A DNA stretch of 64,000 bases, from contig JBBDHG010000014.1 of assembly GCA_037951165.1 (NCBI GenBank), forward strand, positions 6,106,001-6,170,000, written 5' to 3'. Both the position numbers and the translations under genes were made by a program. Shown piece after piece: positions 34,301-46,400 of the stretch. The stretch is from Lophius americanus. Taxonomy: Eukaryota; Chordata; Actinopteri; Lophiiformes; Lophiidae. The notes beneath the pieces were generated by a model. That model had not been told where the DNA came from. It ran no database searches and saw only the letters and a program-made list of their open reading frames with translations. The number at the start of each line of letters is the position of its first letter. Position 1 is the first letter of the stretch.

Positions 34301-37300
34301 CGACACGGAACAACTAAATTGAAGCAACCGAGTTTCGTGAACTTGCTGGGAAATATTTTCCAATGTTCTTCAAATCTCCAGCTTCAGGGTAAAATGTGTT
34401 ATTTCAATGTTCCAAGGTTTTAAAATTGAAAACTATCTCCTTTAACTTTTATCTGGTTAAAAACCACCTATTTCAGTGTGACAATGCAGAAGTTTGATGG
34501 CTTGTTGAACAATAATGACAAACATAATAGCGATAATCTACTTTACAAATAATCTTTTTAAATATAACTACAAAGCTGAATCATAGTCAAACAAATTCTA
34601 CCAAGCTAACCCCCAGTACTTACAGCCAAATCGATGGTTTTCAGTGTTTCCCACCTATTTGTTATACTGTGGGGCCACAGTCTCAAACTTAACCATTAAC
34701 AATGGTTAAGAATGTGTTTTTGACGATCCCATACCTATGAGAAAATCTTAAAATATGATTCTGTAACCTATCTTATCTGTATCTCGGCAAAAGCAATTGC
34801 TTATGTTTCTGGTTGCTGCGTAATGTATTTTAATGGCTCCTATTTTGAAGTATCACAGCGGAAGTAATGTGGGTCGGCATTGTGTATTTGTTCTGACTTG
34901 ATGAAATTATCTTATGCTCCTTAGTCCACTCTGTGTTTCTTCAACCAGTTATATGACATTTCTAAGTAAAGATAAAGATGGATTAACAGTAAATCATCTT
35001 GTGCTCACATAGTAATCATATTGTGCAGACAAGATAATAAATTGTGGGCACAAAATAAAATATTTCTCTAAAGGGTCTTCAGGGGCTCCGTATAGGACAA
35101 CCAAAACCAGAAGTTGTCATTGGAGACGATCATAATCTAAGTGGGCTAATGTTAACGTCTCCTCGCTATGGCTGTTGCTAAAGTTAAATTAATCTTAGGA
35201 GAAAGTTGGTTCATTATGAAACGTTAGGCAATTAACTTGCAATGACAATTTAGCTGAATCAACTCTACTGTTTTAAGAGAGTCTGGCAGCAGGGGAGATC
35301 AGCTCGCTTGAGGTATCTGACAGTATGTCAGAGAAGATCAGTAGTTCCTGGGTATACGGGGGAAATATTTATGTTTTTCTACAATCGAGGTGAAGGCAAA
35401 CACCGTATATGAGGGTGGAATCCCATGTTTTTTATTTTGTAAAAAATAAACCAGTTCAACACAAGTAACAACCTTTACTGCATTATTGCAATGGTTCAAA
35501 TGTACACTCTACTCAATTATTTTATTCAGTTTTATTTTTTTTAACCATTAGGGAACTGTTAAATTTCATTTATCAAGCATTGTGAGTGTGACTTCTTGCC
35601 ATGTCAGTATTCCTATCATTACAACCAATTACTTGGTGATTAGAGTAGATTGTTTGATGGAGTAAAAAATTCTTTCAGCTACACAAAGTTAACTATAGCT
35701 TTGGCTTCTCCATTTTGCTCTCAAAGTGCACAAGATTGATGCATTTAACTTAAAAGGTATAACGTTTTCTTCCAGGGGAGTATTCCCCCTGGCACTCTAA
35801 AACATCTGAGGTCACCCCCCCCAGTTTTTCTAAATCCTGTGGGAAACTGGTGTTTCTCTGGATCCGTGTGTATGATTACACAAACAAATGGTAAATGGAC
35901 AGTACGTATACAGTGCTTCTCTTGTCTGCTTAACTACTCAATGTGCTTTACAACGTAAGTCAGCATTCTCCCATTCACACAAACATTCATACAGTGCAAG
36001 GCGACAGCTGCTCACCAGGACCGGTAAGCATTCACACCATCATTCCAACACCAATGGAACAGCCATTGGGCGTTACTTGGGGTTCAGTATCTTGCTCAAG
36101 GAATCAGACATGTAGACCAGAGGTTCCGGGGATAAAACCCCAAACCTTCAGATAAGGGACAACCGCCCTACCAATTTAGCCATTTTTGCCCCATAAAGAG
36201 GCGGAAACATGAAAACCGAAAAACCTTTTACAAGCCAAACTGTTGTCATGTAAAAAGGCCTAAATGTTTATTCTCATTCCCTGACATACACAAAGCTATC
36301 CTCTGTTGTCTCTTTGACTCCACAGCGAGGAGCCATTCTGCAGAATCTGCCATGAAGGCAAGAATTCGGGGGAGCTGCTGTCCCCCTGTGAGTGCTCTGG
36401 GAGCCTGGCCATGGTGCACCAGGCCTGCCTTGAGCACTGGCTCACTGCCTCCAACAGCAGCCACTGTGAGCTCTGTCACTACCAGTTTGCACTAGAGCGT
36501 CTGCCAAAACCTCTCACTGAGGTAACCCTCGCAGTCCAACACACCACTTCAGAAATTTAATCTTAAAGAGTTGACCTGGCTTGGACATTCACCAATCAGC
36601 CATATTATGACCCATATTCTGCTCATTGAAGTTATTTTAATTCAAGCCTCGCCTGAATTTCATAACCAAAACTAGAAAAAGAACAAAGAGAAAGCAAACC
36701 TCCACCAAGACACAACAGTACCCTAGGTTACAGAAGGTTTCATGGAGATTTCTTCATTAATGTCGGAGTTATTGCCATCCTCTATATCTACCATCTTCCA
36801 ATACACTGAGTATCTCTCAAATACTCAGAAGCTGCTCATCTCTTGCACCTTCCACTTCAGCATCTCTGCTAAGCCCATTGAGCCCCAAGCTCCTGAGGTA
36901 ACATCGAAGGAAGTTTTGATGCTGAAGGAAAATATCAAAGGAATCAAAGGAACAATGCCAGCAATGGCCATATTTTGATGTTGTTACTCCAAACAACTTA
37001 TTTTATTTTACATGCTTTGAAACACGTAACGTCATCACAGTTTAATCACCTCTAGGATAGGCCAAAACCTAAAATGTTATACAAATCCATTCAGTAGGTT
37101 TTCCTGTTATCCTACTCACAGAAAACAAACAAGCACAAAGACAAACAAACAGACAGACACACACAGGAGTGAAAACATAACCTCCTTGGCGGAGATAATA
37201 AGCCTTTAATAGTTCCACAACTATCAGGTGTCTAAACATGGTGACTATGAACAGTTAAGATCTAAAACAATACATTTTCGGTGGCAATAACATTGTTCCT

Positions 37301-39677
37301 CTAACTATGAGTGGAAATCAATGACTGAACACAAAAATAATAATATTTCTATCCTCGCCTATTCATTAAATCTTTTATAAAAACTGTTTGAACATCATTA
37401 TACTACAGTAGCAACATGACACAAAACAATAAACAATGAATTTGCCCAGAAACTATCTTTCACAACTACTACATGAAATTTGATAGAAATACCACAAGTT
37501 GATGTTGATCTCCATAGTTTTGTGGGATAGGACCAGAAGAATCTTCGCTTGGCACAGTTGGATAACCAATGTCACCAAAGTATGCCAAATATTGGATTAT
37601 GACCCAAGAGAGGGAGTTTGGCAGCAAAATACCACTTATTTCCACAAGGGGGAAGCATCATGCACTTACATACTACAACCTTTGGCTATGACATAAATCA
37701 ATAAGTATATTAGAATCTAACATTTTGCACAGCATGAAAATTAGCTAAATCTGGTTAGAAGCCCAATTATGGGTCTGGCGAGAATAACGATTAAAGTAAC
37801 TGAGGATATCATTACCAAAGTATTGTGGTGCATTGATTAGCAAATTTAAATCACAACAAGGTTCTGGGTTCAAATCCACATGTGGCCTATCTTAATGGAG
37901 TTTGCATGTTCTCCTTGTGTTTAGGTCAATCTAAAAACATGCAATGTAGGTGAACTGGTGACCTTAGATGTGAATGTGAGCATAAGTGGGTGTTTGTCTT
38001 GTGTTGGCCTTTGCCGCTCGACGCTGGAGGAAGAGTCTACTATTATCCTCAAAGTCATGCAGCTCTCAACCAGTAATCTGCTGATTAAGCACCATGTGCT
38101 CTGCCAGGTTTATAATCCTGCAGTCAGGCAAAGGTGGACACATCCAAACAGAAACACAGGTGCAGCGCATTAATAATGTAGGGTCATCATATATGCAGCA
38201 AACACACGGCACACTAACACAGGTGACTCTACCTCCTGGCTGGTGTGACTTCTTCATCATGTCAGCTTTGTAAAGTATGTCTGGAGCTTCATCTGTGGGA
38301 CGCTGTTTGTCTTGTGCACATACAGAAATTAACAGCAACATTTTTGCCACATTTAGCTGCAAACGATGTTTAAAAAGTGGTGAAAATTTACTTACGTCAC
38401 ATTTTGATAACATTTATGGCAAAATTGATGATCTCAGTCATATTTACTTTCCTATAAAAAAAAATACATTAATTAGAACATGTAGATTTAACATTTAATA
38501 TTTAAACATAAAGTATATTAGTCAATTCATAAATATTGTTGTAAACTTAAATCTTAAAAAATGACTTGAGTTTGACACAGCTTTATGAGTAATGCCTTCA
38601 TCTAAATGTGTTAAATTGTTGCTGTTAATCAACAAGAGAGCTAATTCTGACGACATTTAACCTGAGCCCGGGTCTAACTAGAGGGAAATCAGGGACCCTA
38701 TATATTAAAATGCGTTTTGGGGGATTGGATAACTACTTATATAACTACAAAGGATAAGGCTGTTGCTCCATTGTTCCTCATCCAATCAGACCCAATACGA
38801 TCCAGGTACATACAGCTGCTTCAATTTGACCATCAGGGACACATTCAATTTCCTTCAGAAATCTTCTAGTTGCGGTGAATCTTCTGTTTTGATGCTCTGA
38901 AAACCTGTCCCACCCCCTTTCTCTCCTCCCAGTGGTTGTGCACACCATCTATGCAGCAGCAAAGGAGGACACTGTACGGTGACGTAGTGTGTTTCCTGTT
39001 CATCACGCCTCTGGCCAGCCTCTCGGGGTGGCTGTGTGTTAAAGGAGCCATGGACCTCTACCTCACCAATGGGATGGAGGCCCTGGGGCTCCTGGTCCTG
39101 ACCCTTGCCCTCTTTACCATATACGTCTTCTGGACCGTGGTACGTTAAGGGCCTGTGCTTCCCAATCAGACCAAGTACAAACATAAAAGTGAGCTGAAAG
39201 GCGTTCAAATGTTCTAAAGAGAGAGGTACCGATATGATCAGGCTAACTATCACCATTTCATCCATAATCATTCATTCATTCATTATCCATGCCTGCTAAT
39301 CCTGTTCAGGTGGCAAATGTCCTCAGTTCAGAGGACTACACTGAAGTAAGTGCTACAAAAGGCTAGGGCACAGGTATAAAAAAAGGGGATCCAAAAAGAT
39401 AAAGATCTTCCCAAGCTTACAACCATGTCAGTTTTCATGAGAGCTGTGTAGTACGGACCTAGGTGTAGATCCATATGTGATTTGTTGTACTGAAATATAA
39501 TGGTTATCTGTTTCTCAGGTGTCTCTGCGCTACCACATGCAACGCTTCGACATTTGGAAGAATACCGACCAGCGAGTGAGACTGCTGAATCCCCCCCCTT
39601 CCAACACCACATGCTATCGAACAAATCTGTCCGTAAACGCCATTAGAAAAGCCACCAACAAAGAGACTCCAATGTAG
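31344..39677 (+). CDS. MARCHF2/3-like membrane RING-CH E3 ubiquitin ligase
   Basis: These ligases sit in endosomal and plasma membranes and ubiquitinate membrane cargo. Exons: 31344-31517, 36326-36521, 38933-39139, 39519-39677 (stop TAG). All have AG acceptors and GT donors and join in phase. Exon 31344 gives an acidic, divergent N-terminal part. Exon 36326 is the complete C4HC3 RING-CH domain (FCRICHEG, SPCECSG, MVHQACLEHWL, HCELCHYQF). Exon 38933 encodes the first membrane span and the start of the second (GDVVCFLFITPLASLSGWLC, LALFTIYVFWTV). The last exon finishes it (VSLRYH) and ends NKETPM, like the PDZ-type tail of MARCHF2 (EETPV). From 31344, 244 residues are visible; the start codon is unresolved (an in-frame Met lies at 31384). 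The RING is closer to MARCHF3. The long introns hold Tc1, Penelope-like and SINE insertions. A possible AATAAA is at 40034. Confidence 0.88.
31539..33004 (-). mobile_element. Tc1/mariner transposon, near full length, dead
   Basis: Ends are inverted: CCTCCAGAATTATTGGCA on the left and the inverse of CCTCCAGAGTTATTGGCA on the right. The minus strand encodes a decayed transposase: PTLKSGGGSLMLW (family: VKHGGGSxMxWG), GPGYLEK and DSMDSIKNN, with stops and frameshifts. It lies in the first visible intron of the MARCHF-like gene, beginning only about 20 bp past that exon's donor. Confidence 0.8.
33487..34312. mobile_element. Penelope-like repeat cluster with hammerhead-like motifs
   Basis: A segment of about 115 bp ('acctcagagggtaccaccct' to 'agcacacatgtt') at 33533-33632 recurs directly at 34202-34300. 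A partial inverted copy runs from about 33490 to 33535 on the minus strand. Each copy has CTGATGA followed by a short stem and GGCC with a decayed GAAAC position (for example CTGATGAAGGCCCATTAGGC), resembling a hammerhead ribozyme core. Direct plus inverted repeats with hammerhead cores are known for Penelope-like retroelements. No reverse transcriptase is seen between them, so the naming is inference. Confidence 0.5.
34313..35885. other. Intronic AT-rich DNA
   Basis: Lies in the first visible MARCHF-like intron. A perfect 10-bp stem (cttaaccatt / aatggttaag) with a 3-base loop is at 34688-34710. No other feature is supported. Confidence 0.5.
35886..36195 (-). repeat. tRNA-headed SINE, near full length
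   Basis: Minus-strand copy of the 28455 family. It ends at 'aaatggtaaatggacagtac' (tail inverse) and begins with the head inverse 'accaatttagccatttttgc'. It sits about 130 bp upstream of the RING-CH exon of the MARCHF-like gene. Confidence 0.7.
36522..38932. other. MARCHF-like intron between RING-CH and membrane exons
   Basis: The first part (36770-36880) is the intronic sequence shared with the pseudo-exon duplicate at 28205-28320. A fish repeat lies at 37826-38020. The remainder is AT-rich with no supported coding segment. Confidence 0.55.
37826..38020 (+). repeat. Common teleost tRNA-headed repeat fragment
   Basis: Contains GGTTCTGGGTTCAAATCC (B-box-like), 'ggagtttgcatgttctcctt', 'aaaacatgcaatgtaggt' and 'gatgtgaatgtgagcataag', in the order of a very widespread fish interspersed element. 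Degraded; ends approximate. Confidence 0.6.
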
Positions 39678-41752
39678 ACTCAGGTCTGCTAAACTGAACA
39701 GATATAAGTGAGGAGGAAATAGCAACATGTCCTAATCGTGGCATAACAAGACTCGTGGAAAAGCTAATGAGACGTCCCACTAGCCGCTGTGACCTCCTCT
39801 ATGGAAATTGAGCAACCAAAGGGGCGACTCTCTCACTTCTCATAGACTTTGACTCTTACAGTGATACAAACATCTCATGATGCTGTTTCCACCTGTGGAC
39901 ATATTCTTGAGGTCACGTCCGGATTCCCATTGATAACGATCAAATGAGACTTTTCATGCCTGATATCTGCAGTTTAATGTGTTCTTGGCTTATAAGAGTT
40001 AAAGCCAATCGCATCAACTCATTGACAAAGTTCAATAAATAGACAATGGACTGTTCTCATACAGTGCCTTCTGGTCTGAGTGACCATCCAAATGGCTTTA
40101 CAATTACAGCCAACATTCACCCGTTCATAAAAGCATTCACACAAAAGTGGCAAAGGTTACAATGTGAGGGGCCACCCTCTCATTGAGAGAGGTAACCGTT
40201 AACACAGTCACTCTCTTACCTATGGAACCACAATCAGGGGCAAATTTGGGTTCAGTTTCTGGGAGAGGGAGAAGTGGTATCTGTCCTTATGTGACCTCTC
40301 TGATGTCTTCTGCTTTAAATTACACTCAGCTGGTCGTGTTGTGGTAGAGCCAGTTGTATTTATTTTGCAATCTGCAATTTGCATAGAAATGGCAATCAAA
40401 GGATCCAGAAGCTTCCTCACAATAAATCATTCATTCCTATCCAAGGTAAGTACCAATTGGAATCAACAGGTGGCATCGTTTGCCCATTTTGCAGGATTTA
40501 ACCACAACACATTTAACTACAGTGAGTTACACATAGAACTAGCTTGGGTTTTATTTGTCCAAGTTATATGAGATTAGAGAAACGAGTAAAACGGATCAAA
40601 ATTGAATTTTCACGAGGAGCATTCAACCTGGAGTCCAGAAGTAGTGTGGATTAATACAACATGATGCTGGATGAGTTCATTGTGAAAAACCTCTGATCGG
40701 TGGAATAGGTTGGCCAGGTGTTCCAGAAAGAGGCAGAACAAATTAAATGTCTGGCAGCTTATAAAGGATTGGCGGGAGCCGATATGTGACAGAACGTGAC
40801 TGGAATAAAAAAGAAGTTGGTGGGTAAAGACTAAAGATAGGGCTGTGATGTACAAAGCATGTGCAAAGAGGCTCTATCTGTGGGGCATTTTCTGATGCTG
40901 GATACAGACAGCTGAGATAAAAGAGAAACACAACAGAGCTCGGTATCTAAATAAAACATTTGACAGTTGGGACTGTGCCTCCCATGAGGTTACTGAGGTA
41001 CTCCTAATGCAGATTAGGAATTATCTGAACTATTGGCCAGATACCTGTCCAAGAAAAACATTTTTTGTACCTAAGTAGACCTTAGTGCGAGGAACAACTG
41101 CAGTGTTTTTGGAAACACTGGGTGGAGCAAAATGGATCCATAGCTACCAAGACATTTTGGACCAGTGGACTTATTTTCACCTGGAAGTATGAAACTTGGC
41201 AGACATTCACTATATCAGGAGCTACCAAAAAGTCTTTGTGAGATGACGTAAACCTAACAGGAAGTTGGCACTTTTGACTTAAATGGGATTTTCAGGCTGG
41301 GTTTTTTTTTTTTTTGCCATTCCCAGAAGTATGTATTTTAAAACAGCTTCAAGTTATGTCATCAACTAGCTATGACTACAAGTATTCAAATTCTTGATGG
41401 TATGGGTGGCGACCCAAATTAAGCTGATTTAAAGACAACAGGAGTCTTCCATTTTGAACTTTGCAGTTTCTGAATGTATGTCTTTAACAAATTTAAAACC
41501 AAAATGTTTTTTCCATGACCTGAAATAAGTGAATACGATGGCACGGCAAATCCTGATCCCTCGCTACGACCTCAATTACAAATATCATTCCTTGCAGGTG
41601 ATCAGGCGCCAAGTGGCAGCTGGCATAGGTTCCAAGGGGTGCAGTCGTGCAAGGGCCAAATCAAAGGCGCTTCCATCTTTAACGTTTAATTGTTGATTTT
41701 GTTGTAATTAACAATTATTAATACTTAATGCCAAGCACATTCTATTTATAAC
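39678..41752. other. Intergenic DNA between convergent genes
   Basis: The MARCHF-like gene (plus) and the lamin gene (minus) converge here. It holds the 3' untranslated region of the former, a SINE fragment at 40042-40245 on the minus strand ('caatggactgttctcataca', 'cattcacccgttcataaaag'), and a repeat near 41060-41130 similar to 63310-63345. No gene is seen. Confidence 0.5.
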
Positions 41753-41771
41753 TTTATTATGTTGCTTTATT
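41753..41771 (-). promoter_or_regulatory. Candidate polyadenylation signals of the lamin gene
   Basis: Two AATAAA hexamers on the minus strand (plus-strand TTTATT at 41766-41771 and 41753-41758) lie 86-104 bases past the lamin stop codon. This is a normal distance for 3' end formation. Confidence 0.5.
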
Positions 41772-41856
41772 ACACACATTAAAATAAATAAAGTGAAGGC
41801 AAAGGGTCTAAGGCATCAGGCACTGACAGCAGCAGCTCACTGTAGGTGATGGACAG

Positions 41857-43437
41857 TCACATGACGATACAGCCCCCCTCCTTAGTTAGATCCTGGAAAA
41901 TAAGAAAAGCAGTGTCACCAAATGTGCAGTATTATGGAAGACCTGCAGTCTGGTTAATGCTGGTCATGCAACTCAGGATGTCTGAAGCAGGGTGACGGAC
42001 AGTTACATCAGGTTCTACTTCTCTCTCAGCCCGGTGCAAACAAATATTCACTCAAAGAAGGAATTATTTTAAAAAGAGACAATGAACGCAACATTTAAGC
42101 ATGGATAAGTGACTGATAGCATGACATTTAAAAACATGCAGCTCAAAAAAAAATACTCAATGAATTATTTCAAAATAAAAACAATTGGAGGAATGCAATG
42201 GAGAGGGAAGAGCACAAAAAACACTTACTAGAGCAAAATCTAAAATGGCAGCTCAGGTTCCATTCCGGGTTCTGGCTGAATAAAAAATAATTAAACATTC
42301 TGTTTTAAAACCTTTTCCAGGTCTAGTAGGTCAAAATGTATGGTTCCATCTTTTGAGTTTGCTCCACTCTTCCATAAAGAGTTATTGAAATAAGAATCAA
42401 GCAGTTTTTAGTTTTCTTTTACTCATTTCATTTGCTCTGACCGGTCGAGGCATGAACTCTACTTCAGAGTAACATCCACAGGAATGGCAGGACCCAAAGT
42501 TTTCCGTTATAACATTAACCAAAGTGTGATTGCGCCAGGCAGCTTGCCTTTATCCCATAATGCATCCTGGTGCCATCTGTATGTGATAAGCTCACCGGGC
42601 AGTCCACATGATGTAAAAGAAAATATGATTCATCAGACCAGGCCACCTTCTTCCATTGCCCCATAGTCTGGTTCTGAAGCAGACATAACCCTTGTGGACA
42701 TTTTCAGCAGGGGGTCAGCTTGGGCGTCCCTGACCCTTTCGTCAGTTCACAGATTGACCTTCCTTAAAACACTTTGGTAGGTGTAAACCAATGTAGACCA
42801 TGAACACCCAACTAGACCTGGAGTTCTGGAGACGCTACCTCCAACAGGTTTTCATGGAAAGTAGAAAGACGAAGTCTACAGCAAATCCAACGTGCATGAA
42901 AGAAGCCATGCATCATGTAACAATCAAAGGTAGGAGCAAATGGTGAAAGTCCACCTCACCTACTGTTCAGCACACTCTCTACCCGGCACTCAAGAGACAG
43001 AACAACACTTCTTCTTTCTCTTTGGCTTCGTGTAGGCAGGAAAAAAGTCTCTTTTCATTACTAAAGCACACATCACACGTCTCCAGCATGTCTTACCATG
43101 TTCAATAATTCACTCAGTCAATGTCCATTTCAGTTTTAAGGTCTGCATTTCCTTAACCCGTGTGCTTCATTTAATCAGCATTTAGTCACATCCTCTTTGA
43201 GGACAGCTTCTTTAAGCTGCCATAAATTATACAGTATTAAAAAAAGAAAATCACTTTCATTGAATTAAGGGTTTTGACTAATATCAGTCCTGACCATACC
43301 CTTCAAATATAAATCTATTTTTTGGATATTATATCAAGGCAATAATTGCACATATCCCATAACATTGTAATGCTAATATTGCATCAGACAGCAATAACAT
43401 TGATATCGAGGAATATTAACATTCTTGTTATAGAAAA

Positions 43438-43479
<42 letters not shown>

Positions 43480-46400
43480 CAAATTGAAAAGAAAGTGGAA
43501 TAACACGTCTCTTTAGGGACGGATTTAGCTATGATAATCGTATTTGCCATCAATTTTGGAGAGGTTGTGTGTTTTGGGGAAAATTGTCATTTCAACCTCA
43601 GATACTATGATATGCAATTTATTCACAGCAAACAAAATGTATCCTCATAGCATGTTAAGGACAAAAAGTTGCCATTGAAAGTGCAATTTTGTAATGGCAT
43701 CAGTGGAAAAGGGATTTGTGTATTCCATATGGTTAGGATTTCATTCAAGAATCTGAGCTTTAAGTTTATTATTTGTACATTTCTATGTAGGTAGTATTTT
43801 CCATTGTTTGGCAATAAAAGAAAATAAATACTTTTTGTCGCCTGCACTTATTTACTAATAGATTTACAATAGATTTTATTAATGTGTCCTTCTGCTTTTT
43901 TCTATCATTGATGTTAAAGAAAGCATCATTAAATATTGATAAAACTCTTTCCTATTACTATTTTACCAGTAAATATTCAACAAGAAAAAAAAATTGATTG
44001 CTCAAATTTTCATTTTAAAAATTGTACGTATAAACTGTCAACTTATAATAATATTGAGGCCCTCAACCAGCGATTACAATTTAAATACTAAAACGGTATT
44101 TAAAATGAAAGTAAAACGTTCCTCTTTTGTCTTCAACCGAAAGGATGAAATATGAATCGTCATCAATTTTGTATTCTAAAACAGTCTTGAGTTTGCTGCC
44201 AAATAAAAACAATTAAGCGTTGATGTGTTCACCTGTCTCCGGAAGTGTTGGATGTCACTGCCAGCAACAACCTCTTCATCAAACAGATCCGTATCATCAC
44301 CTCTTCCCTGCGTGCATACCCTGCGTTCGGCTACTTCCTGAAAATATAGGGATTCATCACGTCACTTGACTGCATTGTGGGATGACAGGAAAGACACCTC
44401 ACCATTAAAACTTCTCCTACACAGGTTATCTGGGTAAAAATGACTGTTAAATAGTGTGCCGGGTGTTTGAAAAGTATACTCTGGATTTTATGTGAGAAAT
44501 GTTAGGATAAAAAACAAGTAAGAATTTCTGAGTTTGTTGCACACACACTAGCATACAAGAATCCTTTGCTTTTCTTTTCAGACCAATGTCTGTGAAGGTG
44601 TGATGCGAAAGACATCAAAGCTGGGCCAAGGCAGCTGCCACCTAGTAAGACAGGAAAGTATGTAGTGGTGAGGTCATGACAGGCCTTCGTTAAGGACACA
44701 GTATGTAGTAGTGAGGTAGTGAGGAGCAATCAACTAACAGTACAGGTACTAAGGAGTACATACTAGCGTAGTGGACTGGAATTTAGTGTGTGATTCAAAA
44801 ACGCATTACGATTAAAGTAAAGGCAGATTGACCCCATTTCCTTCACTTGCCTCATAGTCGGGGTTCAGAAGGATCACCCTGATATCAGTAAAAGGACCCC
44901 AGCTCCTGTGGTCTGGCAGAATCAGGTCCTGAGAATCAGCCTCTGCTTCTGCACCTGCTGCCCAAATCTGACATACACACACATGTTACTTTAAATGGTT
45001 TTAAGGTGAACTGGGAGAAGTAAACAACAGCAACTACTCACTGTAAGCGTCTGCCAACCAGACAGGATGAAGGAGGGGGGGATGTGGAAGGAGATGTCTC
45101 GAGCGTCTGGGTTCATCCTCCGGACCACCCAACCCCCCAGTTGCTGATCCTGGACAGGAAGGAATCAGAACAAGCAGAAAAAGGCTGCTTCCATATAATT
45201 TGTCTATAATCCCATCATCGGGGTGACATCTTCAGGCTTTTTAATACCATGAGAGTCCCACTATAGATCACCCAGAGACATGAACAGTTCTAGAGTGGTC
45301 TTCTTTCTATCAGAAAGTTGGCGTTTCGATCCCAAGTCCCTGCAGTCTACATACCGAAGTGTCCTTGAGCAGGATACTGACATGATGTGCAAGTGTCACG
45401 TTACATGGTAGCCTCTATCTGCACTGTATGAATGTTTGAATTGGTGAATTCTGAAAATAGCTTTGAGTGGTCCAACAAACTAGCGAGGGGCTTTATTTAA
45501 CGCAGCCTTGAGCGTTAAAAAAGGCAGTTGTCATAAGTTCATTTTCCAATTTTCCAAGAAAGATAATTTAAAAAAAAAGCATTAATCCATAATTTGCTCA
45601 CAGTTCATCTAAAGCCAAATGCAGCATGAGCCTCTTAACTGCCATAGTTTAGCCCAACCCCCCATTATTCTCCAAAGTTTTTCCCTGCCTACACGAAAGT
45701 GAAAGAGTTTTCATGGTAACGTCACAAGATGAATGCCTATGGCACCCACCCCTCACGTCCGTGTGGCCAGCAACTACTTCTACAGCTTTGTCATGCGCAC
45801 TTTGTGGTGACGTTTGAAGGGAATATATAAACGGTGGTATCGCCCTGCGCTGCTGCTACTATGGTAGAACGTCACTTATGACTTTCATTGCCTTATTCAA
45901 TCCTAAAGCTTCCACACCTCAGATTGTGACCTTTTCCCTGTCACATCTGTGTTTGACGGTTCATCTTTCTTACCAGTAATAGCAGGGTTTCAATTCATTC
46001 TGATGTTTTCATTTGTAGTTTCCTCAGCATTTTAAATTCTCTCCTCAATAATTCACTACTCTCTCTCTCTCTCTCTCTCCTTACTCTTTGGTGTTACGCA
46101 TCCACATGCATCACTTTTTGAATCACTCTCCTGCTGTTGCTCTAGAGTACAAAGACTTACTCTAGAGCAAGTCTAGGAAGACTTGCTCCTTAGAAGGAGC
46201 ATTTCTAACGTACCGTCTAGAAATGCTCCTTTTGGTATTAGCTTTGAGATGCCATTCGTTGTGAATTGGTGCTATATAAATAAATTTGACACGATAAATG
46301 GGAACAGAGAGGAGTCTTAAAAAACCAAGCGAATCAGTGTCCGAGTTTATAACATTATCTGGAGGTGAACACTTTTTTCTGATAAACATCCTACTGACAC

